This document shows positions 42,959-51,376 of a stretch of DNA of 64,000 nt, one piece after another. The DNA is from Glycocaulis profundi (GTDB lineage Bacteria; Pseudomonadota; Alphaproteobacteria; Caulobacterales; Maricaulaceae), in the NCBI GenBank assembly GCA_007050995.1, contig VJOU01000006.1, positions 62,001 through 126,000 on the forward strand, given 5' to 3'. The position numbers were made by a program, and so were the translations under genes. Numbering within the stretch: the stretch's first letter is position 1; each line of letters opens with the position of its first letter. A model generated the notes under the pieces. That model was not told the origin of the DNA. It searched no databases and saw nothing but the letters and a program-made list of their open reading frames with translations.

Positions 42959-42964
42959 TGTCAA
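42959..42964 (-). promoter_or_regulatory. Possible -35 element of the surface operon
   Basis: Perfect TTGACA on the minus strand, about 115 bp before ATG 42845, with only a weak -10 at 17 bp (CAGTTT). The direct repeats lie just downstream, so a bound regulator could block or assist this promoter. Confidence 0.35.
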
Positions 42965-43085
42965 GAATCTCAATTTAGCGGCGAGCAGCGGCCCTGCCGT
43001 CGCCTCGGGGGTGCGTCCGCCTTGATCGCAGGACCGTGGGGGGCTATGCGCTGCATCTGAGCGCGCATGCGAAAGGCATCCACCC

Positions 43086-43700
43086 ATGACCATCCATCTT
43101 CACCGAGGCGACCTGCCCGCCGGGCTCGATCTGGGCGCCCGGGTGGCCGTGGACACCGAGACGCTCGGACTGTCGCTGGTGCGCGATCCGCTGTGCGTGG
43201 TCCAGCTTTCGGCGGGCGACGGCGACGCCCACGTGGTCCAGATGGACCGGTCCGGCTATGACTGCCCCAATCTGAAGGCGCTGCTGGCCGACACCGGGGT
43301 GGAGAAGATCTTCCATTTCGCCCGCTTCGACGTGGCGATGATCCGCAGATGGCTGGGCATCGACTGCGCGCCGGTCTTCTGCACCAAGATCGCGTCGAAA
43401 CTGTCGCGCACCTACACCGACCGCCACGGTCTGAAGGACGTGGTGCGCGAGATCGCGGGCGTGGAGATCTCCAAGCAGCAGCAGAGCTCGGACTGGGGCG
43501 CGGAGACGCTGTCCGAAGCCCAGCTGGCCTATGCGGCGTCCGACGTGCTGCACCTTCACGCGGTGGCCGACGGCCTCGCCGTCATGCTCGAGCGCGAGGG
43601 CCGGACGGCGCTGGCGCGGGCCTGTTTCGACTTCCTGCCCCACCGCGCGGCGCTCGATCTTGAAGGCTGGGACGAGGCGGACATCTTCGCGCACAGCTGA
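43086..43700 (+). CDS. Ribonuclease D-like 3'-5' exonuclease
   Basis: A 204-residue DEDDy exonuclease lacking the HRDC domains of full RNase D. Motifs are VAVDTETLGL (DxE), KIFHFARFDVAMIRR with the conserved Asp, and QLAYAASDVLHLHAV with the Tyr and Asp of the DEDDy type. It probably trims structured RNAs. The gene stands just upstream of lptC, the order seen in Caulobacter relatives, and marks the return to conserved DNA after the accessory locus. Confidence 0.93.
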   Translation: MTIHLHRGDLPAGLDLGARVAVDTETLGLSLVRDPLCVVQLSAGDGDAHVVQMDRSGYDCPNLKALLADTGVEKIFHFARFDVAMIRRWLGIDCAPVFCTKIASKLSRTYTDRHGLKDVVREIAGVEISKQQQSSDWGAETLSEAQLAYAASDVLHLHAVADGLAVMLEREGRTALARACFDFLPHRAALDLEGWDEADIFAHS

Positions 43701-43761
43701 TCCGCGCCTTGAAAACGCCCCGCGGCGCGGCCATCACTGATCTGAGAAGCCGGAGCGCGCC

Positions 43762-44445
43762 ATGACCGCCGCCAGCCCCACCGCCGCGATCGCCGCGGGC
43801 GCCTCCCGCGCCCGGTCGCTTCCGCGCGCCATGGCGGCCGCGCGGCGGCGCACCCGCTTCGTGGGCGTGCTGCGCGTCGTCCTGATCGCCGCTCTGATCG
43901 CGGTGGGGGGACAGGCGCTGGTGCGCATCCTGGCGGACACGCGCGAGACCGCGGGCGACGCGCTGTCGCCCGTCGGAGAAAGCGAGCGGATCGTGAACGC
44001 CCGCTTCACCGGCCGCGATCAGGACGGGCAGTCCTTCGTGATCACCTCGGACGCCGCCGAACGGCGCGGCGGGGTGATCGGCGGGCGCGCCGAGCTCGAC
44101 AATCCGCGGCTGGACTACGCGATGCTGCTGGGCGAGGCGCTGGGCGGCTCCGAAGCGCTGGCGAACGCGGGCACTTACGACGAGGCGACCCGGACGCTGC
44201 ACCTGGACAGCTCGGTGCGGCTGAACACCCGCGACGGCTACATGTTCCGCACCGAGAGCGCGAGCGTCGATCTTGTGAACGCGCGCATATTCGGGGACGA
44301 TCCGATCCAGGCCCGCGCGCCCTGGGGGCAGGTGCGCGCCAATGGCTTCTCGATCGAGGATCGGGGCCGCAAGGTGCTCTTCTCCGGCGGCGTGACGATG
44401 CGGCTGGAACGGTCCGGCGCAGGGCGCGGGTCCGTCGATGAATGA
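43762..44445 (+). CDS. lptC: LPS export ABC transporter periplasmic protein LptC
   Basis: LptC links the inner-membrane LptBFG pump to the LptA bridge. The 227-residue product has a basic N terminus, one membrane helix (VGVLRVVLIAALIAVGGQALV) and a beta-jellyroll periplasmic domain (ITSDAAERRGGVIGGRAELDNPRLDYAM, LHLDSSVRLNTRDGYMFRTESASVDL, KVLFSGGVTMRL). It overlaps lptA. Confidence 0.9.
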   Translation: MTAASPTAAIAAGASRARSLPRAMAAARRRTRFVGVLRVVLIAALIAVGGQALVRILADTRETAGDALSPVGESERIVNARFTGRDQDGQSFVITSDAAERRGGVIGGRAELDNPRLDYAMLLGEALGGSEALANAGTYDEATRTLHLDSSVRLNTRDGYMFRTESASVDLVNARIFGDDPIQARAPWGQVRANGFSIEDRGRKVLFSGGVTMRLERSGAGRGSVDE

Positions 44446-44455
44446 GGCGAAAGGA

Positions 44456-45091
44456 ATGACCGCGATCATGAAATGTCTCGCCCCCGCCGCTCTGGCGGCC
44501 CTGCTGCTGGGGTCGGCGGCCGCCGCCCAGCCCGCCGGCTACACCGATGTCAGCGCTCAGGACGCCGAATATGACGAGGAGGCCGGGATCGGCCGGCTCC
44601 GCGGCGACGTGAACGTCATTCAGGACGGCACGCGCCTGCGCGCGGACGAGGCGGACGTGTATTTCTCGACGGCGGAGGGCGGCGCGCGCGAGATCACCCG
44701 CGTGGACGCCCGCGGCGAGGTCTTCTACGTCACCGCCGCGGAGATCGCGCGCGGCGACCGGGGCAGCTATGACGTCGCCACCGAGACCGTCACCCTGATC
44801 GGCGACGTGGTGATCACGCAGGGCTGCAACGTCTCGACCGGCCAGCGGCTGGTCTCGAACATGCAGACCGGCGTCTCCCAGCTTTACGGGTCGGCGGACG
44901 GCTCGGGCGGCGGCCGGGTGCGCTCGCTGTTCGTGTCCGGCGACCAGGCCCGGGCGGAGACCGGCGACTGCCCCCGCCCGGAGATCCCCGGCGACGGCCC
45001 CATCGCCTTCGAGCCGGTCGACATCGACGAGGACGCCGACATCGAGCTGGACGAGGACGGCCTGACCGAGCGTTTCGGCGATCCCGACTGA
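44456..45091 (+). CDS. lptA: LPS transport periplasmic protein LptA
   Basis: LptA forms the beta-jellyroll bridge carrying LPS across the periplasm. The product has a signal peptide (ALAALLLGSAAAAQP), then the OstA-like core (DVSAQDAEYDEEAGIGRLRGDVNVIQDGTRLRADEADVYF, RVDARGEVFYVT, GDVVITQGCNVSTGQRLV) and an acidic C-terminal tail. An ATG at 44438 inside lptC is also possible; 44456 is favoured because GAGG lies 8 nt upstream. Confidence 0.9.
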   Translation: MTAIMKCLAPAALAALLLGSAAAAQPAGYTDVSAQDAEYDEEAGIGRLRGDVNVIQDGTRLRADEADVYFSTAEGGAREITRVDARGEVFYVTAAEIARGDRGSYDVATETVTLIGDVVITQGCNVSTGQRLVSNMQTGVSQLYGSADGSGGGRVRSLFVSGDQARAETGDCPRPEIPGDGPIAFEPVDIDEDADIELDEDGLTERFGDPD

Positions 45092-45173
45092 TCCTGCGCG
45101 ATGCCGACGACCTTAAAGCCGCCGCCCCCCGCCGGGCGGCGCTTCACCAATTCTTAGGCCGGAGCTTCTAACC

Positions 45174-45947
45174 ATGGAACAAACGACGGGGATCATGGTG
45201 AACGAGGCGGAGCGCGCGCGTGCCGGGGCCGGGGGGCTCCAGGTGGAGTCTCTGGGCAAGGCCTATGGCCGGCGCACGGTCGTCAAGGACGTCTCGGTCT
45301 CCCTGCAGCGCGGCGAGGTCGCGGGTCTGCTGGGACCGAACGGCGCGGGCAAGACCACCTGCTTTTACATGATCACCGGCCTGATCGCGGCCGACCACGG
45401 GAAGATCATGCTCGATGGCGAGGACATCACCCGGTTTCCCATGTACCAGCGCGCGCGTCTGGGCATCGGCTACCTGCCGCAGGAAGCCTCGATCTTCCGC
45501 GGCATGACGGTGGCCGAGAACGTGGAGGCCGTCGCCGAGATCGTCGAGCCCAGCCGCAAGGCCCGCAAGGCCATTGTCGAGGAACTGCTGAGCGAGCTGA
45601 ACGTCGACCACCTGCGCGATTCCCCCGCCATGGCCCTGTCGGGCGGCGAGCGCCGCCGGGTGGAGATCGCCCGCGCGCTGGCCACGCGGCCCAGCTTCAT
45701 GCTGCTCGACGAGCCCTTCGCGGGCATCGACCCGCTGGCCATCGCCGACATCCGCCAGCTCATCGTGTTCCTGAAGGAGCGCGGCATCGGCATCCTGATC
45801 ACCGATCACAATGTCCGCGAAACGCTAGAGATCACCGACCGCGCCACGATCATCTCCGATGGAGAGGTCCTGTTCGAGGGGCCGCCCGACGCGGTGCGCT
45901 CCGACCCCAATGTCCGCCGGGTGTATCTCGGCGAGAACTACCAGTAG
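45174..45947 (+). CDS. lptB: LPS export ABC transporter ATPase LptB
   Basis: ATPase of the LptBFG exporter. The 257-residue product has Walker A GPNGAGKTT, the Q-loop GYLPQEASIFRGMTVAENV typical of LptB, ABC signature LSGGERRR, Walker B FMLLDEPFAGIDPLA and H-loop ITDHNVRE. The order lptC-lptA-lptB-rpoN-hpf-ptsN is the common proteobacterial one. ATG 45174 lies 82 bp after lptA. Confidence 0.97.
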   Translation: MEQTTGIMVNEAERARAGAGGLQVESLGKAYGRRTVVKDVSVSLQRGEVAGLLGPNGAGKTTCFYMITGLIAADHGKIMLDGEDITRFPMYQRARLGIGYLPQEASIFRGMTVAENVEAVAEIVEPSRKARKAIVEELLSELNVDHLRDSPAMALSGGERRRVEIARALATRPSFMLLDEPFAGIDPLAIADIRQLIVFLKERGIGILITDHNVRETLEITDRATIISDGEVLFEGPPDAVRSDPNVRRVYLGENYQ

Positions 45948-45955
45948 GGGTCGCG

Positions 45956-47449
45956 ATGGCGGGGCTGGGCCAGAAACTCGAGGCGCGCCAGGGACAGGGT
46001 CTGGTCATGACCCCCCAGCTGCAGCAGGCGATCAAGCTGCTGCAGCTGAACAATATCGAGCTGGCCGAATTCGTCGAAGCCGAGCTCGAGCGCAATCCCC
46101 TGCTCGAACGCGACGACCGCCCCGATCCCGGCGATGAGCCGGACCGCGCCGAGGCGGCGGCCAAGTCTTCCGACGAGCTGAGCTTCGACGCGCCCGGCAA
46201 GGCGGACGAGGCGCTCGATGCCGACAAGGAGGCGATGTATTCCGATTCCGCCTCGGACATGGCGGGCGGCGCGGGCGAGGCCTCCGGCCACTGGACCGGC
46301 GCGGGCTCGGGCGGCTCGTTCGAGGGCGGCGGGGATTACGATGCCGCGGCCAACACCTCGCGGGCCAAGACCCTGCACGAGCATCTGCACGACCAGCTCG
46401 CCGAACTGCCCCTGACCCCGGCCGACCGGATGATCGCCGCCCACCTGATCGATCTGGCCGAGGACGACGGCTACATGCGCGCCGATCTGGGCGAGACCGC
46501 CGAGCGGCTGGGCGTGACCCGCGCCGAGGTCGAGGCCCTGCTCGACCGCCTGCAGCAGTTCGAGCCCGCCGGCGTGATGGCCCGCGACCTGCCTGAATGC
46601 CTCGCCCTGCAGCTGCGCGAGAAGGACCGGCTCGACCCGGCCATGGCCGCGCTGGTGGACAATCTGCTGCTGCTGGCGAAGCACGACTATCCGGCGCTGA
46701 AATCTGTCTGCGGCGTGGACGGCGAGGACCTCGACGACATGATCGCCGAGCTGCGCCGCCTGACCCCCAAGCCGGGCCTGGCCTTCGGCGCGGACAACAC
46801 CCGCGCCGTGGAGCCCGACGTGAGCGTGCGCGAGCGCCCGGACGGCTCGTGGGCGGTGGAGCTGAACACCGAGACCCTGCCCCGCGTGCTGGTCAACAAC
46901 CGCTACGCCGCCCAGATCTCCCGCGGCGCGCGCAGCGAGGCGGACAAGACCTTCATCACCGAGTGCTCGCAGAACGCCTCCTGGCTGGTCAAAAGCCTCG
47001 ACCAGCGCGCGCGCACCATCCTGAAGGTTTCCAGCGAGATCGTGCGCCAGCAGGACGCCTTTCTGGCCAAGGGCGTGGCCTGGCTGCGGCCGCTGAACCT
47101 GAAGACCGTGGCCGACGCGGTGGGCATGCACGAGTCCACCGTCAGCCGGGTGACCTCCAACAAGTATGTCGCCACCCCGCGCGGCCTGTTCGAACTGAAA
47201 TACTTCTTCACCTCCTCGATCGCCTCCGCGGACGGCGGCGAGGCCTACTCGGCCGAGGCCGTGCGCTTCCGCATCAAGGCGATGATCCAGTCGGAGACCG
47301 CCGAGGAGGTGCTCAGCGACGACGCCATCGTCGACCGCCTGCTGTCGGACGGCATCGAGATCGCCCGGCGCACCGTGGCGAAATACCGCGAGGCGATGAA
47401 CATCCCCTCCTCGGTCCAGCGCCGCCGGATGATGAAACGGGCGGGCTGA
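45956..47449 (+). CDS. rpoN: RNA polymerase sigma-54 factor
   Basis: RpoN directs transcription from -24/-12 promoters with enhancer proteins. The 497-residue product has the Gln-rich region I (QGLVMTPQLQQAIKLLQL, LAEFVEAELERNPLLE), a variable acidic region II, the core-binding region III with a helix-turn-helix (VADAVGMHESTVSRVTSNKY) and the RpoN box ARRTVAKYRE near the end. It begins 8 bp after lptB. Confidence 0.97.
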   Translation: MAGLGQKLEARQGQGLVMTPQLQQAIKLLQLNNIELAEFVEAELERNPLLERDDRPDPGDEPDRAEAAAKSSDELSFDAPGKADEALDADKEAMYSDSASDMAGGAGEASGHWTGAGSGGSFEGGGDYDAAANTSRAKTLHEHLHDQLAELPLTPADRMIAAHLIDLAEDDGYMRADLGETAERLGVTRAEVEALLDRLQQFEPAGVMARDLPECLALQLREKDRLDPAMAALVDNLLLLAKHDYPALKSVCGVDGEDLDDMIAELRRLTPKPGLAFGADNTRAVEPDVSVRERPDGSWAVELNTETLPRVLVNNRYAAQISRGARSEADKTFITECSQNASWLVKSLDQRARTILKVSSEIVRQQDAFLAKGVAWLRPLNLKTVADAVGMHESTVSRVTSNKYVATPRGLFELKYFFTSSIASADGGEAYSAEAVRFRIKAMIQSETAEEVLSDDAIVDRLLSDGIEIARRTVAKYREAMNIPSSVQRRRMMKRAG

Positions 47450-47489
47450 GCGGGGCCGGTCAAGCGTGTCTTTCGTGCAATTGTCAAGA

Positions 47490-47518
47490 TTGACGGGTGC
47501 TCTCCCAGACCGATACCG
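47490..47518 (+). promoter_or_regulatory. Candidate promoter of hpf
   Basis: TTGACG at 47490-47495 with an ATACCG/TACCGT -10 region 17-18 bp downstream, in the 168-bp gap between rpoN and hpf. The -10 is a weak match. Confidence 0.3.
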
Positions 47519-47617
47519 TCATGGAGCCTCATGTCCATGAGGTTGGCCGCGCGTTCCGATGCGAGGGCCTGACACAGGCTCTTCGCGCCGGGCGCGCCCG
47601 CGGCAGATGGAGCACCC

Positions 47618-48259
47618 ATGCAAATTCAATTCGTGTCCAAGGGAATCGACGTCTCCCCCGCCCTCCGTGAGCGTATCGAGGGCCGCGTGGAGGACGGCAC
47701 GGCGAAGTATTTCAGCCGTCCCGGCGAGGCTTACGTGGTCGCCTACAAGGAAGGCCATGGCTTCAAGGTGGACTGCTCGGTGCACCTTCCCTCCGGCGCG
47801 TTCCTGCAGGCTTCGGGCGATGGCGGCGACGCCTACGCCGCCGCTGAAGCCGCCGTGCAGCATCTGGAGAAACGGCTGCGGCGCTACAAGCGCCGGCTCA
47901 AGGACCATCAGGCGGACAACAAGTCCGTCCTGCCCGCCGAGGAGACCCCCATCACCGTGCTGCGCGGCGCCCCGCGCGACCATGACTGGGGCGACGAGGA
48001 CGAGGACGTCATTGAGGACGACGGGGGCGCGGAAGGCGGCTCCGAGCCCGTCATCGTGGCCGAGACCGTGGGCGAGCTGAAGACCATGACGGTGGGCGCC
48101 GCGGTGCTGGAGATGGACCTCACGGACTCCCATTTTCTGATGTTCCGCAACGCGTCGACCCAGGCCCTGAACGTGGTCTACCGGCGCCCGGACGGTCATG
48201 TGGGGTGGATTGATCCGTCCCGAAGCGTTAAGGACACCGCCAACGGCGCGGCCCGGTAA
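47618..48259 (+). CDS. hpf: Long-form ribosome hibernation-promoting factor
   Basis: The 213-residue length marks the long HPF that pairs ribosomes into 100S dimers. The N-terminal domain shows VSKGIDVSPALRERIEGRVEDG, KYFSRPGEAYVVAYKEGHGFKVDCSVHL and AAVQHLEKRLRRYKRRL; an acidic linker (DEDEDVIEDDGG) precedes the C-terminal dimerisation domain (MDLTDSHFLMFRNASTQALNVVYRRPDGHVGWIDP). It lies between rpoN and ptsN as usual. Confidence 0.95.
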   Translation: MQIQFVSKGIDVSPALRERIEGRVEDGTAKYFSRPGEAYVVAYKEGHGFKVDCSVHLPSGAFLQASGDGGDAYAAAEAAVQHLEKRLRRYKRRLKDHQADNKSVLPAEETPITVLRGAPRDHDWGDEDEDVIEDDGGAEGGSEPVIVAETVGELKTMTVGAAVLEMDLTDSHFLMFRNASTQALNVVYRRPDGHVGWIDPSRSVKDTANGAAR

Positions 48260-48283
48260 AGGCCGCGATGGGGTCCACCCCCG

Positions 48284-48322
48284 CCGGACGCCGCCTCGCG
48301 CCATGAGGCGCGCGGCGTCCGG
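48284..48322 (+). terminator. Long hairpin downstream of hpf
   Basis: Arms CCGGACGCCGC (48284-48294) and GCGGCGTCCGG (48312-48322) pair perfectly, with CCTC/GAGG pairing inside. No T-run follows, so it could be a transcript-stabilising or attenuating structure between hpf and ptsN. Confidence 0.45.
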
Positions 48323-48395
48323 AAGGGGTGCGGACGGGGGAACCTGCAACGCCCGCGCGCGTTTCGCAGGTCCGCTCACGACACAAGGGCGTATG

Positions 48396-48860
48396 ATGGC
48401 TCTATCCGATCTCCTCGCGCCGGGCGGCGCGGTCGCGGACCTTCCCGGCGGCAGCCGCAAGCAGGTCCTGCAGGCCCTGTCCGAGCTGGCGCACAGGACG
48501 CTGAACGTTCCGGCACGCCCCATCCTGGAGGCGGTGATGGAGCGTGAGCGGCTCGGCTCGACCGGGCTGGGCGACGGGGTGGCGATCCCGCACGCCCGCA
48601 CGCCGCTGGTGGAAAAGACCTGCGGGGTTTTCGCCCGGCTCAAGACCCCGGTGGATTTCGACGCCGTGGACGGCCGTCCGGCCGATCTGGTCTTCATGCT
48701 GCTCGCGCCCGAAGACGCCAGCGCGGACCATCTGAAGGCGCTCGCGCGCATCTCGCGCATGTTCCGCCGGGAGGATTTCCGCAAGGCCGTCCGCGCCGCG
48801 CCGAATTCGGCGGCGGTCTACGCCATCCTCGCGGGCGCGGTCCACACCGACGCGGCCTGA
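48396..48860 (+). CDS. ptsN: PTS IIA-like nitrogen regulatory protein PtsN
   Basis: EIIA-Ntr of the nitrogen phosphotransferase system, which links PEP/nitrogen status to potassium transport and stress. The 154-residue product has RERLGSTGLGDGVAIPHART with the phosphorylatable His, FDAVDGRPADLVFMLLAPEDASADHLKALARISR and LFRRE-like MFRREDFRKAV. ATG 48396 has AAGGG 6 nt upstream; ATG 48393 is also possible. Confidence 0.94.
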   Translation: MALSDLLAPGGAVADLPGGSRKQVLQALSELAHRTLNVPARPILEAVMERERLGSTGLGDGVAIPHARTPLVEKTCGVFARLKTPVDFDAVDGRPADLVFMLLAPEDASADHLKALARISRMFRREDFRKAVRAAPNSAAVYAILAGAVHTDAA

Positions 48861-48863
48861 GGC

Positions 48864-49733
48864 CTATTTCACCATCGCCTCGACGCGGCCGTCGGGATGG
48901 ACCAGCGCGCGCTTCATGCCCATGGAGTTGTAGAGCGCACTGACATTCCCGGCCGCGTCGATGGCGATGATGCCGCCATCCCCGCCCAGACGCCCCACAT
49001 CGTCCAGCGCCCCGCGCACGGCGTCGTCCAGCCGCGCCCCGGCGTATTTCACCCGCGCGGAGACGTCCGCGGCGGCGTTCGCGCGCATGAACATCTCCCC
49101 CTGCCCCGTGCAGGACACCGCCACGCGCTCGTCCGCCCAGGTGCCCGAGCCGATGATGGGCGTGTCGCCCACCCGGCCCCAGCGCTTTCTCAGCGTGCCG
49201 CCCGTGGAGGTCGCCGCCGCCAGACGCCCTTCTGAATCCAGCGCCACCGCGCCCACCGTGCCGGTGGCGATCTCCCGGTCGTCGGCCACCGCGGCGGGGG
49301 TGTAGTAGGCGTCCGGATCCTCCACCCGCTCCAGCCCCTGTTCGCGTGCGAAGGCCGCCGCGCCCGCGCCCGCCAGCAGCACGTGCGGGGTCTTCTCCAT
49401 CACCGCGCGGGCCGCCCCGACCGGCGAAATGAAGCCCTCCAGCGCGCTGACCGCCCCGGCTTTGCGGGTGGAGCCCTCCATGATCGAGGCGTCCAGCTCG
49501 TAACGCCCGGCCGAATTGGGCGAGGTGCCCCGCCCGGCCACGTAGAGCCCGGACGCTTCCATGTCGCGCACCATGGCCTCGACCACGTCCAGCGCCGACG
49601 CGCCGCCCGACAGCATGGCTTTGCCGCGTTCGGCCAGCGTGCGCAGGTGGGTGATCTCGGCCTCATAGCCCTTGTCGGCGAGCACGCCCGCGCCGCCGTG
49701 AAGGACGAGGGCGGTGGGATGGGTCATGGACAT
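48864..49733 (-). CDS. Isoaspartyl peptidase/L-asparaginase
   Basis: N-terminal-nucleophile hydrolase of 289 residues, made as a precursor that cuts itself before the catalytic Thr. The site is IATGTVGAVALDSEGRLAAATSTGG, where the Thr of GTVG becomes the new N terminus. LVLHGGAG and AGRGTSPNSAGRYELDASIMEG are family motifs. It removes beta-aspartyl residues or asparagine amide. ATG 49733 has GGAG upstream; the far longer open frame is spurious. Confidence 0.93.
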   Translation of the reverse strand: MSMTHPTALVLHGGAGVLADKGYEAEITHLRTLAERGKAMLSGGASALDVVEAMVRDMEASGLYVAGRGTSPNSAGRYELDASIMEGSTRKAGAVSALEGFISPVGAARAVMEKTPHVLLAGAGAAAFAREQGLERVEDPDAYYTPAAVADDREIATGTVGAVALDSEGRLAAATSTGGTLRKRWGRVGDTPIIGSGTWADERVAVSCTGQGEMFMRANAAADVSARVKYAGARLDDAVRGALDDVGRLGGDGGIIAIDAAGNVSALYNSMGMKRALVHPDGRVEAMVK

Positions 49734-49815
49734 AAGGAACGCTCCTTGATCGCGGCGGCGGGTCGCGCGAGGCTCTAGCATGAAGCCTGCGGGGCGGAAA
49801 ATCGAAAGGACCGGC

Positions 49816-50355
49816 ATGGTCGACATGGCCGCCGAGGAGCGCAATGTCCGCCGGACCGGCGCGATGGCGCTGGGGGTGATCGCGGCTGCGGGCGCGGTAT
49901 TCTGGTTCGCCTGGCCGCCCCTGTTCGGACTGCCGGAGACGCTGGCCGAAAGGCTCGCCTTCGCGGCGCTGTGCGCCTGGCCGCTCTTCGTCTGCGTGAC
50001 CGTGGCGATCATGATCGTGGGGCTCAAGCGCCGGACCTCGCCCGAGGACATCGCGGGCTCGGCCGCAGCCCCGCCCAGCGACCGCATAAGGCTGGACGTC
50101 GCGGTGCTGCAGAACACGCTCGAGCAGGCGGTGATCGCCGCCTCGGCCTATCTGGCGGTGGCGGTGCTGGCCCAGGGGCGCGTGCTCGCCCTGCTGCCCG
50201 CCGCCGTGCTGTGCTTCGTGATCGGGCGGGTCTTCTTCCGCGCGTGGTATTTCACCCGCCCCACGGGCCGGGGCTTCGGCATGAACCTGACCATGCAGCC
50301 TTCGCTCTATCTGCACGCGCTGGCCGCGGTCCTGCTCGCGGCGCGGCTTTTCTAG
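49816..50355 (+). CDS. MAPEG family membrane protein
   Basis: A 179-residue protein with four predicted helices. AVLQNTLEQAVIAASAYLAV and VIGRVFFRAWYFTRPTGRGFGMNLTMQPSLYL fit the MAPEG family (membrane-associated eicosanoid/glutathione metabolism). Bacterial members often show glutathione transferase-type activity. ATG 49816 follows AAAGGA by 5 nt. It is divergent from the isoaspartyl peptidase gene. Confidence 0.85.
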   Translation: MVDMAAEERNVRRTGAMALGVIAAAGAVFWFAWPPLFGLPETLAERLAFAALCAWPLFVCVTVAIMIVGLKRRTSPEDIAGSAAAPPSDRIRLDVAVLQNTLEQAVIAASAYLAVAVLAQGRVLALLPAAVLCFVIGRVFFRAWYFTRPTGRGFGMNLTMQPSLYLHALAAVLLAARLF

Positions 50356-50431
50356 CCGCGCCAGCCGCGCTATGGCTCAGGGCGAACGCCGTTCACCGGC
50401 GGCAACCGAGCACTCACGGGGAGACCAACAG

Positions 50432-51205
50432 ATGAAGTTTCAGAACACCGCCGCGGTCGTGACGGGCGGCGCCTCGGGCCTGGGCGAGGGCACCGCGCGC
50501 CGTCTGGCCGCCGAAGGCTGCAAGGTCGCGATCTTCGACCTGAACGAGGAGCGCGGCCAGAAGGTCGCCGCCGAGCTGGGCGGGGTGTTCGCCAAGGTCA
50601 ACGTGGCCGATCCCGACAGCGTGCGCGCCGGGTTCGAGACCGCCCGCGCCGCCCACGGGCAGGAGCGCGTGCTGGTCAACTGCGCGGGCATCGGCTGGGC
50701 GGAGAAGACCGCCCGCCGCAGCTCGAAAGGCGACATCGTCGGCCACCAGCTCGACAAGTTCGCGCTGGTCGTCAGCATCAATCTGGTCGGCTCGTTCAAC
50801 TGCGCGGTGATCGCGGCCGAAGGCATGCTGACCCTGGACCCCGACGCCTCGGGCCGGGGCGTGATCGTCAACACCGCCTCGGTCGCCGCTCAGGACGGGC
50901 AGATCGGACAGGTGGCCTATTCGGCCTCCAAGGGCGGCATCTACGGCATGACCCTGCCGATGGCCCGCGATCTGGCGCGCGAGGGCGTGCGGGTGAACAC
51001 CATCCTGCCGGGCTTCTTCGAGACCCCGATCTACGAGCAGATGCCGCCGGAGGTGAAGACCAACCTCGCCAGCCACCTGCAATTCCCCCAGCGCTTCGGC
51101 ACCCCGGCCGAATACGCCGATCTGGTCGCCTTCATGGTGTCCAACGACTACATCAACGCCGAATGCGTCCGCCTGGACGCCGGCGCCCGCATGCCCCCGA
51201 AATAA
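50432..51205 (+). CDS. SDR oxidoreductase, HSD10 (3-hydroxyacyl-CoA dehydrogenase type 2)-like
   Basis: A 257-residue short-chain dehydrogenase. The cofactor motif is TGGASGLGEG, the NAD-selecting Asp is in VAIFDLNEERG, NCAGIGWAEKT and the catalytic Ser/Tyr/Lys run NTASVAAQDGQIGQVAYSASKGG are intact. Overall sequence resembles 17-beta-HSD10/2-methyl-3-hydroxybutyryl-CoA dehydrogenase, suggesting fatty-acid or isoleucine breakdown. A strong terminator follows. Confidence 0.93.
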   Translation: MKFQNTAAVVTGGASGLGEGTARRLAAEGCKVAIFDLNEERGQKVAAELGGVFAKVNVADPDSVRAGFETARAAHGQERVLVNCAGIGWAEKTARRSSKGDIVGHQLDKFALVVSINLVGSFNCAVIAAEGMLTLDPDASGRGVIVNTASVAAQDGQIGQVAYSASKGGIYGMTLPMARDLAREGVRVNTILPGFFETPIYEQMPPEVKTNLASHLQFPQRFGTPAEYADLVAFMVSNDYINAECVRLDAGARMPPK

Positions 51206-51231
51206 GGGGCGGACGAAGGTGTGAATGCGAA

Positions 51232-51260
51232 AGCCCCGGCCTGACAGCCGGGGCTTCTTC
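51232..51260 (+). terminator. Intrinsic terminator after the SDR gene
   Basis: Stem AGCCCCGGC (51232-51240) and GCCGGGGCT (51247-51255), loop CTGACA, followed by TCTTC. Confidence 0.8.
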
Positions 51261-51332
51261 GTGTCCAGCGCCTGAGAATAAAACTGCAAATCAGTCGCAA
51301 TTCCTCTCGACAGGCCCCGCCGCCGTCTGTAA

Positions 51333-51355
51333 ACGCGAGCCATTCTCATTCGCGT
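51333..51355. promoter_or_regulatory. Fur-like palindrome before the TonB receptor
   Basis: Arms ACGCGA and TCGCGT surround GCCATTCTCAT; the reverse strand reads CGCGAATGAGAATGGC, close to the GAATGAGAAT-type Fur boxes of TonB receptors. It is 22 bp before the ATG at 51377, so binding would block translation-proximal transcription. A related GCAAATCAGTCGCAATT stretch lies about 45 bp upstream. Confidence 0.5.
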
Positions 51356-51376
51356 GCCTGAGGGGTTTCTTCCGCA

